From an uncultured Prevotellaceae bacterium (lineage in GTDB: Bacteria; Bacteroidota; Bacteroidia; Bacteroidales; Bacteroidaceae), in contig CAMKTN010000017.1 of NCBI GenBank assembly GCA_946415705.1, positions 1-46,160 on the forward strand: a stretch of DNA of 46,160 nucleotides, read 5' to 3'. The notes beneath the pieces are model-generated. The model was given only the letters and a program-made list of their open reading frames with translations. It was not told the origin of the DNA and ran no database searches. The position numbers and the translations under genes were made by a program. Numbering within the stretch: the first letter of the stretch is position 1; the number at the start of each line of letters is the position of its first letter. This document shows positions 7,968 through 14,941 of the stretch, piece by piece.

Positions 7968-9020
7968 TTTTGTATTTAACAGCCCGCACGCCGCATCGAT
8001 GTCCTGCCCTCGGGAGGCACGGATGGTGCAGCGCAGGCCACGATGCGTGAGGTAGTCACGGAACGCTACCATGCGCGTTTCATCAGCTTCATGAAACTCG
8101 CTCCCCTCTCCTCCCCTCGGGGAGGTCGGGAGGGGGCCTATCTTATGCCACCTTATCAAGTTCACCCTGCACTCCATATTCCCCAACAATCGCACCAGCT
8201 CGCGGGCGTAGCGGTTCGAATCGTTCTGACCGCCGAACATGATGTACTCGAAGGAGAGGCGGCGCTGGCCAGTCCAGTCGTACTCGCGCAGCAGATCCAG
8301 CATCTCCGTGAGGCTGTAGCTGCGCTCGGCAGGCATGAGCTGCGCACGCTCCTCGGGGAAGGGGTTGTGCAGGCTCACAGCCAGGTGGCAGGGGCTCTCG
8401 TCCAGGAAGCGCTTCAGGCCCTTGCGCAAGCCCACGGTCGAAACCGTGATGCGTCGCGGGCTCCACGCCCAGCCGAAGTCAGCCATCAGCAGCTGTGTCG
8501 TCTGCAGCACCGCATCGAGGTTGTCCATCGGCTCGCCCTGACCCATGAATACGATATTCGTCAGGCGCTCGCGCTCCGGCAACGAGTAGATCTGGTTGAG
8601 GATGTCCGTCGCCGTGAGCTGCCCCTGGAAGCCCTGCTGCCCTGTGGCACAGAAGCGGCACGCCATCTTGCAGCCCACCTGACAACTCACGCAGATCGTG
8701 CCGCGGTCCTCGTCGGGGATGAACACCGTCTCCACTCTCCCACCCTCACGGGTCGGGAACAGGTACTTGGCGGTGCCGTCGGCGCTGTGCTGTTCCGCAA
8801 TGGGTGCCATGCGCCCCATCTCGTAGCGCTCCTTCAACTGCTCGCGCGCAGCCTTGCTCACATTCGTCATCTCATCAATGCTGCCGGCGCCCTTCTGGTA
8901 GATCCATTGCGCCATCTGCTTGGCCGCAAAAGCAGGCATCCCCACTTCTGCCGCCACGCCTTTCAGCTCTTCCAGCGTCAAGCCCAAGAGCGGTTTTTTA
9001 TCTATTTCTTTATACTCCAA
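7941..9020 (-). CDS. rlmN: 23S rRNA/tRNA adenine-C2 methyltransferase RlmN (start uncertain)
   Basis: RlmN is a radical-SAM enzyme that makes 2-methyladenosine at A2503 of 23S rRNA and A37 of some tRNAs. The cluster motif CxxxCxxC is seen as CKMACRFCATGQQGF, and the methyl-carrying Cys as RASRGQDIDAACGLL near the C-terminus. The family N-terminus (KKPLLGLTLEELKGVAAEVGMPAF) starts only a few codons after the TTG at 9020, chosen here. The same frame extends to a TTG at 9122, but that part is translated hairpin repeat. An ATG at 9129 opens a different frame ending at 9031. A second repeat is inserted in frame about 30 codons before the C-terminal Cys motif (GPLPTSPRGGEGSE), in a variable loop, and a third overlaps the stop. 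The family is certain; start and expression are not. Confidence 0.88.
   Translation of the reverse strand: MEYKEIDKKPLLGLTLEELKGVAAEVGMPAFAAKQMAQWIYQKGAGSIDEMTNVSKAAREQLKERYEMGRMAPIAEQHSADGTAKYLFPTREGGRVETVFIPDEDRGTICVSCQVGCKMACRFCATGQQGFQGQLTATDILNQIYSLPERERLTNIVFMGQGEPMDNLDAVLQTTQLLMADFGWAWSPRRITVSTVGLRKGLKRFLDESPCHLAVSLHNPFPEERAQLMPAERSYSLTEMLDLLREYDWTGQRRLSFEYIMFGGQNDSNRYARELVRLLGNMECRVNLIRWHKIGPLPTSPRGGEGSEFHEADETRMVAFRDYLTHRGLRCTIRASRGQDIDAACGLLNTKRLTPDPSL
8101..8138. repeat. Family 1 hairpin repeat inside rlmN
   Basis: The + strand carries CTCCTCCCCTCGGGGAGGTC followed by a G-rich tail. On the coding strand it is translated in frame as PLPTSPRGGEGS between RWHKIG and the conserved ADETRMVAFRDYL segment, a region that is a loop of variable length in RlmN. 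Confidence 0.85.
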
Positions 9021-9030
9021 ATCTCTATTA

Positions 9031-9129
9031 TCAAAAGTTTCTACTCCCCTCTCCCCAAAAGCTACCCTCGCCCTTTGGAGAGGGGCTGGGGGTGAGGCCG
9101 GGGTCGGGGGTGAGGCCTTCAATCTTCAT
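9031..9129 (-). CDS. Possible leader peptide made of repeat sequence, upstream of rlmN
   Basis: An ATG at 9129 opens a 32-codon frame that ends with TGA at 9031-9033, 10 nt before the TTG proposed for rlmN. Most of it is translated family 1 repeat (for example LTPSPSPKGEG). It is in a different frame from rlmN. It could be a translated leader, or the original rlmN start displaced by repeat insertion and a later frameshift. There is no homology support for a functional peptide. Confidence 0.3.
   Translation of the reverse strand: MKIEGLTPDPGLTPSPSPKGEGSFWGEGSRNF
9042..9117. repeat. Compound family 1 repeat at the rlmN 5' end
   Basis: Degenerate copies lie head to tail: CTCGCCCTTTGGAGAGGGGC with tail TGGGGGTGAGGCC (9067-9099), a second tail-only copy GGGGTCGGGGGTGAGGCC (9100-9117), and a partial CTCCCCTCTCCCC at 9044-9056. 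It covers the region where the rlmN start codon should be. Confidence 0.75.
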
Positions 9130-9150
9130 ATAGAAGGCGACTTTGCGCCG

Positions 9151-9158
9151 CGAAGGTA
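9151..9158 (-). promoter_or_regulatory. Possible -7 box for rlmN
   Basis: TACCTTCG on the minus strand matches TAnnTTTG with one mismatch, in the context TTTGCGTACCTTCGC. No well-spaced -33 TTTG was identified. Transcription would start about 15 nt upstream of the ATG at 9129. Confidence 0.4.
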
Positions 9159-9218
9159 CGCAAAGCCGCCCACATGACCAAGCATTTAAGCTTTTTTATG
9201 CCAAAATGTCAGTATTTT

Positions 9219-9980
9219 TTAGTCCCTACTGCGCCCGAAGAGGCGGAGAATGTAGAGGAAGAGGTTGATGAAGTCCAGGTAAAGCGTCAGGGCTCCGAGG
9301 ATGGCGATGCGACGCGGAGCTGCTGCATCCGTGTAGCCCATGCTCTCGCCTTGCTCAACGGCATAGCTCATCTCCTTAATTTTCTGCGTGTCATAGGCTG
9401 TAAGGCCGATGAAGATGAAGACGCCGATATAGGTGATGATGGTGTCCATCACGCTGTTACTCCAGAAGATGTTGATGACGCTGGCGATGATCAAGCCGAT
9501 AAGTCCCATGATGAGGTAGCCGCCCAGACTGCTCAGGTCCTTCTTAGTGGTATAGCCCACGAAACTCATCGCGCCAAAGGTCAGTGCTGAAGCGGCAAAA
9601 GCCTGATAGATAGTGCCCAGCTCGTATGCGAAGAAGATGACGGAGAGCGTCAGGCCGTTCACGACAGAGTAGAGCAGGAAGAGCGCCGTAGCCGTGGTGG
9701 GCGACAGGCGGTTGATGCCTGCGGAGATACCCATGACGAGGCCCAGCTCCAGGATGAAGAGCACCCACACGGCAATCGAGTTACCGAAGATGACCTGCAG
9801 GAGCGCAGGGCTGCTGGCGGTGAAGAAAGCCGTACCGGCCGTGAGGAACAAGGCTGCCGTCATCCATACATAGACGCGCGTCATGATACTGGAGAACGTA
9901 GTAGCCGTGGAGGACGACGTAGAGCGGACATACCCGCCGCGGTCATAACTGTCCTTGATTTCAATGTAGTCGTTGTTCAT
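9219..9980 (-). CDS. Bax inhibitor-1/YccA family membrane protein
   Basis: This 253-residue integral membrane protein has about seven predicted transmembrane segments after a ~33-residue hydrophilic N-terminus rich in Ser/Thr. Family features are TRVYVWMTAALFLTAGTAFF in the first segment, the Gly-rich ALTFGAMSFVGY, and the C-terminal GALTLYLDFINLFLYILRLFG. Members of the family are pH-sensitive calcium leak channels or interact with membrane proteases such as FtsH, but the role in Bacteroidetes is not established. It is monocistronic, with its own promoter (TATCTTTG at 10061-10068). A 14-bp near-direct repeat (TAAWTCGGGAGTTA) at 9995-10008 and 10021-10034 lies in its leader. Confidence 0.92.
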   Translation of the reverse strand: MNNDYIEIKDSYDRGGYVRSTSSSTATTFSSIMTRVYVWMTAALFLTAGTAFFTASSPALLQVIFGNSIAVWVLFILELGLVMGISAGINRLSPTTATALFLLYSVVNGLTLSVIFFAYELGTIYQAFAASALTFGAMSFVGYTTKKDLSSLGGYLIMGLIGLIIASVINIFWSNSVMDTIITYIGVFIFIGLTAYDTQKIKEMSYAVEQGESMGYTDAAAPRRIAILGALTLYLDFINLFLYILRLFGRSRD

Positions 9981-10060
9981 TGTTGTGATGTAATTTAATT
10001 CGGGAGTTATCGAATGAAGTTAAATCGGGAGTTAAGCACCCCGTGCAGGAAAACCGCTGC

Positions 10061-10068
10061 AAAGATAG
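10061..10068 (-). promoter_or_regulatory. Bacteroidetes -7 box for the Bax inhibitor-1 gene
   Basis: TATCTTTG on the minus strand, about 80 nt upstream of the ATG at 9980. It is a perfect match to TAnnTTTG, and the downstream leader includes the CGGGAGTTA direct repeat. Confidence 0.6.
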
Positions 10069-10230
10069 TGCCATTTCTCCCCTCCTCCACCATCTTCTGC
10101 CATAAAACACGCCCGCTTTCACTAAACTTAACATATGGATTCACATGTCCATCTCCTCCCCTCTACGGTCTTCAGCCCCTAAGACCACAGCCCTCCTAAT
10201 GATACGCTGTGTGTCTTGCTGTGGCGCGCT

Positions 10231-10503
10231 TCAGCCAAAAAGCTCGCTATGACTGCCTACACGGACTAATTGGATGACATTGCTTGTGTCGTCTATCCAT
10301 ATAAGCAGGAAATCGCCTTGAACGTGACATTCCAAACAACCTTTATAATCGCCATGAAGCATATGAGGCTTATACTCTGCAGGAATGGGGCGTTCGTTCT
10401 TTAGAATCACTAGGACATCTGCCAGCGCCTGCAACTTCGATGGCTGGTTCCTATAGCGCTTCAAATCCTTGCGGTACTGAGTGGTAGGCTGCAGTTGCTT
10501 CAT
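10231..10503 (-). CDS. YafQ/RelE-family toxin (mRNA interferase)
   Basis: The 90-residue protein belongs to the YafQ branch of RelE-like ribosome-dependent endoribonucleases. Expected catalytic residues are all in place: the His in MLHGDYKG, the His in LECHVQGD, Asp and Trp in DFLLIWID, and the C-terminal GSHSELFG with His and Phe. The N-terminus (YRKDLKRYRNQPSKLQALADVLVIL) gives the two helices seen in the family. Its ATG overlaps the antitoxin stop in an ATGA, the standard arrangement for coupled type II modules. It should be neutralised by the upstream gene product. Nothing suggests inactivation. Confidence 0.9.
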   Translation of the reverse strand: MKQLQPTTQYRKDLKRYRNQPSKLQALADVLVILKNERPIPAEYKPHMLHGDYKGCLECHVQGDFLLIWIDDTSNVIQLVRVGSHSELFG

Positions 10504-10754
10504 TCTTCGTTCAGAATGTCATTGAACATTTCATCAACACTGCTATATACCTTATTAGGATTCCGGCCCGACATTGCTTCCTTGATGGCTGCTCGGGTTT
10601 CCTCATTCGGCTCTGCATAGACCACCTCCAGGAGAACACTTTCCACGTAATTGTTTAAAGTGCGGTTCTCGCGTGCGGCGTTCCGCTTCATTCTCTCTAA
10701 CAGATCATTGCGCAGACGAAAAGATGCTGGCTTACGAATAGTTGTTGTTGCCAT
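10500..10754 (-). CDS. Antitoxin of the YafQ-type module (DinJ/RHH-like)
   Basis: The 84-residue protein starts with a short beta-strand and helical segment (TIRKPASFRLRNDLLERMKRNA) typical of ribbon-helix-helix DNA-binding antitoxins, followed by RTLNNYVESVLLEVV. The C-terminal half (EETRAAIKEAMSGRNPNKVY and SVDEMFNDILNEE) is the acidic, flexible toxin-wrapping part. Such proteins repress their own operon together with the toxin. Promoter box TACTTTTG lies 32 nt upstream at 10786-10793. The toxin start overlaps its stop by 4 nt. Confidence 0.85.
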   Translation of the reverse strand: MATTTIRKPASFRLRNDLLERMKRNAARENRTLNNYVESVLLEVVYAEPNEETRAAIKEAMSGRNPNKVYSSVDEMFNDILNEE

Positions 10755-10785
10755 ATTCTGTCATACATTTAAATGCTTTCGACGA

Positions 10786-10793
10786 CAAAAGTA
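10786..10793 (-). promoter_or_regulatory. Bacteroidetes -7 box of the toxin-antitoxin operon
   Basis: TACTTTTG on the minus strand, 32 nt before the antitoxin ATG. It matches TAnnTTTG exactly. Confidence 0.6.
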
Positions 10794-11005
10794 CTACATC
10801 TTTCTGGATTGACAAAGAAAAGCTTCCTTTTTTTCGTTATTGACCAGCATTTTTTGCGTCAAAGAACGATATGGACGACAATGATTGTGGCGTACACGGA
10901 GTTACGCCATTACGCCGTACCACGTACCATTAGGAATTTGTAATATCGCGCTCGCTCTCATTCGCGTTGCGCGTTGCAGCGTTGCAGTTGACAGCAGAAG
11001 GTGAT

Positions 11006-11096
11006 TTGCACTTTTGCACCATATTTTGCACACTTCTTGCACTCTATTATCCAGCTGGATACAAGCGAGTTACGGTCAAATAGTGCAAAAGTGCAA
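11006..11096. repeat. Inverted repeat pair TTGCACTTTTGCAC
   Basis: TTGCACTTTTGCAC at 11006-11019 and its exact reverse complement GTGCAAAAGTGCAA at 11083-11096, separated by 63 nt. No gene lies between them. Confidence 0.85.
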
Positions 11097-11203
11097 GAGA
11101 AAGTCAGTATTACACAAAATTTGCATGTCCTACCATCTAAAACCTTAGCCCCTATTGTTCGAAGAGCGTGGTCTATTCGTCGTTCGCTCGCGACCGAACA
11201 ATG

Positions 11204-11268
11204 AACGCACCGCGGTCTTCCAACTGGATCACCATGGTGGGACACTCAACGCACCGCGGTCTTCCAAC
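11204..11268. repeat. 21-bp direct repeat
   Basis: A 21-bp unit beginning AACGCACCGCGGTC and ending TTCCAAC occurs at 11204-11224 and 11248-11268, separated by 23 bp that contain GTGGGACAC, related to the neighbouring palindrome. Confidence 0.85.
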
Positions 11269-11270
11269 GT

Positions 11271-11286
11271 GTCCCACGCGTGGGAC
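11271..11286. repeat. 16-bp perfect palindrome
   Basis: GTCCCACGCGTGGGAC is a perfect palindrome. A related form, GTCCCATTAGTGGGAC, occurs at 37009-37024 in a similar context (GTCTTC before it, TCGC after it). Confidence 0.85.
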
Positions 11287-11293
11287 TCGCAAT

Positions 11294-11329
11294 AAGGACG
11301 CGTCGTGAAGTCCGTTGCGACGCGTCCTT
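11294..11329. repeat. Hairpin with 12-bp perfect stem
   Basis: AAGGACGCGTCG at 11294-11305 pairs with CGACGCGTCCTT at 11318-11329 across a 12-nt loop. No T-tract follows, so it does not look like an intrinsic terminator. A related GGACGCGTCGCGA occurs at 37101-37113. Confidence 0.85.
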
Positions 11330-11345
11330 CATAAAAAGTTTTACA

Positions 11346-11449
11346 GAAAACCCTATGAGCCCTACGCAGCCTGCCGTCCATCTGTCATAGTCCTGCAAGT
11401 CGCCGACGCCGATTCACCTACCCTCGTGCGTAGGGCTCATAGGGTTTTC
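11346..11449. repeat. 23-bp perfect inverted repeat
   Basis: The arms 11346-11368 (starts GAAAACCCTATGAGCC) and 11427-11449 (ends GGCTCATAGGGTTTTC) are exact reverse complements separated by 58 nt. They could be termini of a lost element or a long hairpin. Confidence 0.85.
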
Positions 11450-11502
11450 CGCAGAAATAATTCTGTCCCCACAAAAAGACACTACTACTCCCTCGCCTAA
11501 CC

Positions 11503-11556
11503 CTCTATAGTCCCTACGCGCAGACACTGTAGAGGGTAAGCGTAGAGACTATAGAG
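11503..11556. repeat. 17-bp inverted repeat (one mismatch)
   Basis: CTCTATAGTCCCTACGC at 11503-11519 pairs with GCGTAGAGACTATAGAG at 11540-11556 with one mismatch across a 20-nt loop. Confidence 0.8.
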
Positions 11557-11940
11557 TATAAAGCAGTGCGGTGCGAAGGCGATTACAGTGCGGTGCGAAG
11601 GCCGTTGTACCGCAGTGAAGAAAAATGGAAGCAGTTGGGCTTGAGTTTCTATTACAGAGATTACAATGATTATATCAATTTGAGGTACCTTCATCATTTC
11701 GGGCTTAATCCATTGAACACAAGCTTGATGGACACGAAGAAACCTACATCATACATACATGATTCTTCATGGCACCTTCATAGTAATCATATCCGACGTG
11801 ACACCACGAAGACTATGCTGGTATCATGCTGGTTTCATGTAGGTTTGGAATCATGCAATCAACTAGCCCTTAGTTAATTAGGCGTAAAATGATGAAGGTA
11901 TGTAAAAATCATGAGCAGCAAGCTGTCGCGCCTTACGCAG

Positions 11941-11966
11941 CAGGCTGCAACGGGTGATGCAGCCTG
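11941..11966. terminator. Hairpin downstream of the small lipoprotein gene
   Basis: CAGGCTGCA at 11941-11949 pairs perfectly with TGCAGCCTG at 11958-11966 across 8 nt. It lies 55 bp past the stop of the minus-strand lipoprotein gene but has no clear T-run, so a terminator role is only possible. Confidence 0.4.
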
Positions 11967-12021
11967 CAGGATGACAATTCGTGCGGTGTGCGCACTATTT
12001 TTGTTAAGAACTATTTATTTT

Positions 12022-12267
12022 TCAGATGTCAATAGAAGCCTTGACGTAGGCAGGCTGGTCGGTCTTCTCGTTGTGGATGCCATCTATGTCTGCTTGGGGT
12101 GTGTCATCTCCACCTGGATTATTACCACCGCCATCAGGATTGACGGGCGATGGAGAGGGCTGCTCTTGTTGTTGACTTGGTTGATTGTCGTCTGATTTTT
12201 CACACGCGGTCAGGGTGAAAGCGGCTGACATAAAGGCGATGATAATATAGAGATAATTGGATTTCAT
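12022..12267 (-). CDS. Small lipoprotein of unknown function
   Basis: From the ATG at 12267 this encodes 81 residues beginning MKSNYLYIIIAFMSAAFTLTACEKSDD: a lipoprotein signal with Cys near residue 22. The rest is low complexity (Gln-, Pro-, Gly- and Asp-rich) and ends EKTDQPAYVKASIDI, with no recognisable domain. An upstream in-frame ATG at 12330 would add a non-signal-like 21 residues and is less likely. It lies 77 bp downstream of the BspA-like gene on the same strand and may be co-transcribed. Such small lipoproteins are often surface-exposed companions, but no function can be assigned. Confidence 0.6.
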   Translation of the reverse strand: MKSNYLYIIIAFMSAAFTLTACEKSDDNQPSQQQEQPSPSPVNPDGGGNNPGGDDTPQADIDGIHNEKTDQPAYVKASIDI

Positions 12268-12344
12268 ATTGCTATCGTTGAATGAGTTGTTCTTATATCT
12301 TCTTACACGAATGACCATGAATGCCTTCATGAATTTCTCATGAA

Positions 12345-14057
12345 TTATTTGGCAAATGCAACCTTCTTGCCATTGCGTATATATATGCCATTGCGAGTAG
12401 GCTGATTAATGCGGCGACCTTGCAGGTCGTAATAGACGGAATTGTCAATCTCTGCCTCGGAGGTTTCCACTTGAAGGTCTGCAATTGCTGTGGCATCGCC
12501 TTCGATGCTAAAGGCTCGAATCTTATGGGCTTGTTCTTTCGGGATAGCAAGCCAGGCCTTATGACCCTCTATCAAGAACGATCCACCATTTGCAGCACCC
12601 CAATACCAGCCAAATACGTTTGCTAAGTCTGTACCTGCAGCTCCATAGGCCAACTTGTAGAAATAATTGTTGCCATCAGCTGTTGTCATTGTGGCCTCAT
12701 CGCTACCACAGAGCAAGTTCTCGCCTGTGTGGTTTGTCTCCGCATTTGTTTGAACGAGCGTGTAGGTTCCAGCTTGACGTTGCTCACTCTTCAGCACCAC
12801 GGCAATGCGCTCTGGAACAATCTCATTGTTTATTCCTTTTGCTATCGTCTCATAGATAATCTTTTCGCCATTGATCCCAGAGACTACGTCTGCAGTCAAA
12901 CCTTGTGGAAGAATATAAGCCATCTGAGAATCGTAGAAGGTTGCATAGCCTGCAGGTGAGAGCTCTATTTGCCGAATGGAAGTATCGTTTATGGGAATAA
13001 TCCACTTAAAGACATCCCATCCCTCTGCGCTGCGATATGTTGTGATAGTAGAGGCAGGCACGTGTAACGTAGCATTCTTGGGTAGCCCATCAAATAAAGA
13101 TGTAGAAATAGATCCCGGATACAACATGATAGATGGTACTTGTTCAGCATAGCAGTAGACATCCGTAAGACTACTACAATCTGAAAACGCATATATACCA
13201 ACTGATGTGATACTCTTTGGCATAATGACATACTTTAGACTACCACAACCGTCAAATGCACTAACTCTAATACTGGTTATATTTTCGGGGATAATGATGG
13301 ACGTTAAACTTTTACAACCCCAGAATCCACAAAATGGAATGTATGTAATACTATTGGGAAGCGTTATGGACGTTAAACTAATACAATCCGAAAAAACTCT
13401 TTCGCCCATGGTCGTAATACTGTTGGGAAGCTTAATGGTATGCAGGCTGCTGCATTCAGCGAATGTAGCGCCACCAATTTGTGTAACACTTTCAGGAATT
13501 GTGATGGATATTAAGCTAGTACATCCCCTAAAAGCAGAACTCCCAATACTGGTTACTCCATAGGGAATGGTGATGGAGGTTAGTTCGCTACAATCATAGA
13601 ATGCAGCGCCACCGATGGCGGTAATGCTGTTTGGTATTATGGTGTTCTTGCATCCTAAAATAAGTGTATTTGTGGCTGTCTTAATAATGGCATTGCTATT
13701 TCTACGAGAGTCAAATACTGTATTATTCTCGTCTACTACTATTGATTGTAGGCCGCTGCAACCAGAAAAGGCATAATTGCCTATCGTGGTCACGCTGTTT
13801 GGGATGCTGACGGAGGTTAGGTCACTGCAACCTTCGAAAGCAGACTCGCCGATATTGGTCACGCTGTACGCATCCTGATCGTAGAGAACAGAGGCCGGAA
13901 TGATTACATGGCCCATGTATTTATTCGGATTACGTGTCACGTAGGCTTGTTTAGTCTCCGAGTCCAAATAGTAATAAATGTCGTTAATCTTTACAGTATC
14001 AGCGTTTGCAGCTATAGGCAGTAAAGCCAAAGCTAATAGAAGGATTTGTTTGACCAT
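12345..14057 (-). CDS. BspA-like leucine-rich-repeat surface protein
   Basis: The 570-residue exported protein has a Sec signal peptide (MVKQILLLALALLPIAANA) and a short N-terminal region. About ten LRR_5 (Treponema pallidum/BspA type) repeats span about residues 65-320, each ~23 residues with the pattern IGxxAFxxCxxLTSIxIPxSVT. A C-terminal beta-rich region (about 345-530) leads to a tail ending VYYDLQGRRINQPTRNGIYI.NGKK, the short secretion or anchoring motif common in Prevotella surface proteins. BspA proteins mediate adhesion to host matrix or other bacteria; that role is inferred here. The GC content is clearly lower than in the flanking core genes, which suggests acquired DNA. The gene is preceded by a ~320-nt structured leader and a canonical promoter at 14386-14416. 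Confidence 0.88.
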   Translation of the reverse strand: MVKQILLLALALLPIAANADTVKINDIYYYLDSETKQAYVTRNPNKYMGHVIIPASVLYDQDAYSVTNIGESAFEGCSDLTSVSIPNSVTTIGNYAFSGCSGLQSIVVDENNTVFDSRRNSNAIIKTATNTLILGCKNTIIPNSITAIGGAAFYDCSELTSITIPYGVTSIGSSAFRGCTSLISITIPESVTQIGGATFAECSSLHTIKLPNSITTMGERVFSDCISLTSITLPNSITYIPFCGFWGCKSLTSIIIPENITSIRVSAFDGCGSLKYVIMPKSITSVGIYAFSDCSSLTDVYCYAEQVPSIMLYPGSISTSLFDGLPKNATLHVPASTITTYRSAEGWDVFKWIIPINDTSIRQIELSPAGYATFYDSQMAYILPQGLTADVVSGINGEKIIYETIAKGINNEIVPERIAVVLKSEQRQAGTYTLVQTNAETNHTGENLLCGSDEATMTTADGNNYFYKLAYGAAGTDLANVFGWYWGAANGGSFLIEGHKAWLAIPKEQAHKIRAFSIEGDATAIADLQVETSEAEIDNSVYYDLQGRRINQPTRNGIYIRNGKKVAFAK

Positions 14058-14379
14058 GACTTGATTTTATATTAGAATCTCTTCAGAGTTCCCATAAGAA
14101 GATAGGTGAAAGATTGTATATTATGATGAAGCGTGGAACTGTATCCACTTCTCTGAGTTGAGGCCTTAGGAAACCTAGCATATGAGAGACAGACAACATT
14201 CCACGCTAACGTGGAAGCCATCATGTTCTCTTGACATGCTTTGAAAGTTCCTAAGTTTCAACTCACAAGACGAGCATAACGCTTCGATATTTTTCGATAA
14301 GATAGCCGACCACTGTCGGGTGAAAAAAGCTCATATCAGCCTTCGTGTACTCACGAAAAAGCCCTCAATGAGCCATATC
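14058..14379 (-). ncRNA. Structured 5' leader of the BspA-like gene (candidate cis-regulatory RNA)
   Basis: Transcription from the promoter at 14386-14416 gives a leader of about 320 nt. Paired elements seen by eye are: an outer helix TGAGTTGA/TCAACTCA (14154-14161 with 14258-14265), continued by CTTAGGAAAC/GTTCCTAAG (14165-14174 with 14247-14255, one bulge); inside it hairpins TTCCACG/CGTGGAA (14199-14205 with 14210-14216) and CATGT/ACATG (14222-14226 with 14234-14238); outside it CCGAC/GTCGG (14306-14310 with 14315-14319), GTGGA/TCCAC (14133-14137 with 14144-14148), and TTCGTG/CACGAA (14342-14347 with 14352-14357) nested in GCTCAT/ATGAGC (14329-14334 with 14368-14373). The last stem is followed in the RNA by six U (14323-14328), so it resembles an early terminator. 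No known riboswitch class was recognised. Confidence 0.55.
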
Positions 14380-14424
14380 ACGCCACAAAAGTAGCGATTT
14401 ATCTGATTCGGACAAAAGATTTGC
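14378..14424 (-). promoter_or_regulatory. Promoter of the BspA-like gene, copy 1 of a duplicated cassette
   Basis: The -7 box TACTTTTG (14386-14393) and the -33 TTTG (14413-14416) are separated by exactly 19 nt. About 40 bp, including flanking bases, are nearly identical to 15239-15286 upstream of the MntA-like gene. Confidence 0.75.
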
Positions 14425-14519
14425 ACGGAAAAACGCGGAAAGGAACGGAAATTCACGGTAAAAGCCTTCCCGAGGATGTCGGAAAGGCTATAGAATCTAA
14501 GCGGACGCTTCTGTCTGTA

Positions 14520-14553
14520 GGGCCCCCTCTAACTCCCCCAAAGGGGAGGACTC
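14520..14553. repeat. Family 1 hairpin repeat, intergenic
   Basis: The + strand carries GGGCCCCCTCTAACTCCCCC followed by AAAGGGGAGGACTC, the reverse orientation of the family 1 hairpin with its G-rich tail. Confidence 0.75.
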
Positions 14554-14570
14554 AGGCGAAAGGGAGATAG

Positions 14571-14620
14571 AGTTCAAGAGTTCAAGGGTTCAAGTGTTCA
14601 AGAGTTCAAGGGTTCAAGGG
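14571..14620. repeat. 9-bp tandem repeat (GTTCAAGRG)
   Basis: About five and a half copies of a 9-bp unit (AGTTCAAGA, GGTTCAAGT and variants) run head to tail just downstream of the family 1 repeat and end 20 nt before the broken HEPN gene's stop. A microsatellite-like tract. Confidence 0.85.
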
Positions 14621-14637
14621 GGTGTTAGATGGACGTT

Positions 14638-14941
14638 TTATAATTTCTCAATCTCTTCTATTGACAAACCCGTATATCGGGCTATTTGCTTGGCCGAGAG
14701 GCCATCATCTTTCATGCGAGAGGCGGTTCGTATGAGGCTCTTATGTGTAGCCGTCTCTGAGATTACGGCCACGTTCTTCTCCCATTCATTCCAATCAGTA
14801 TCTGACAGATAACGAGATACTTGCTCGCGAAGCGGTGGCAAATCGTGTTGAACAACTTCCCAAACAGTTTGAAGTTTCAGCTTGTAGTAATCATGGGCAA
14901 ATGTGCTCCAGTCTTATGCGGTCTTTAAGCGGTTCTCTCAT
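14638..14941 (-). pseudogene. Broken HepT/DUF86 HEPN toxin gene with Rpn-like tail
   Basis: An ATG at 14941 starts MREPLKDRIRLEHICP and then meets a stop. In another frame the sequence continues AHDYYKLKLQTVWEVVQHDL and PPLREQVSRYLSD, the C-terminal part of a HEPN domain protein (HepT), including the region after the expected Rx4-6H motif. The central ~70 residues, with the catalytic Arg, are missing, so the gene has both an internal deletion and a frameshift. The residual open frame (from 14841) goes on with IRTASRMKDDGLSAKQIAR and YTGLSIEEIEKL, a tail typical of Rpn/PD-(D/E)XK transposase-like proteins rather than HepT. The ATG overlaps the stop of the upstream MntA-like gene by 17 nt, the usual MntA-HepT order. 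The toxin is presumed inactive. Confidence 0.7.

Larger units (their letters stand above)
10755..12021. other. Non-coding repeat island of 1.27 kb
   Basis: No convincing gene was found here. Short open frames (10958-11245 minus, 11566-11877 plus) lack recognisable domains and run through inverted repeats. The region holds the toxin-antitoxin promoter (10786-10793), a 14-bp inverted repeat pair (11006-11019 and 11083-11096), a direct repeat pair (11204-11224 and 11248-11268), a 16-bp palindrome (11271-11286), a 12-bp-stem hairpin (11294-11329), a 23-bp inverted pair (11346-11368 and 11427-11449), a 17-bp near-perfect pair (11503-11519 and 11540-11556), a duplicated 17-mer near 11562-11602, and a 9-bp-stem hairpin (11941-11966). 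It may be a mobile-element graveyard. Confidence 0.75.

Noticed and set aside
10958..11245. 95-codon minus-strand open frame
   Set aside because: It runs through several inverted and direct repeats, is Cys-rich without a motif and lacks a promoter; treated as non-coding.
11000..11600. CRISPR-like array
   Set aside because: The repeats differ from each other and have no regular repeat-spacer spacing; no cas genes are present.
11566..11877. 103-codon open frame in the repeat island
   Set aside because: It begins in a duplicated 17-mer, has no recognisable domain, shows runs of His/Tyr/Ser from AT-rich repeats (CATACATACATG-like), and has no promoter box in front.
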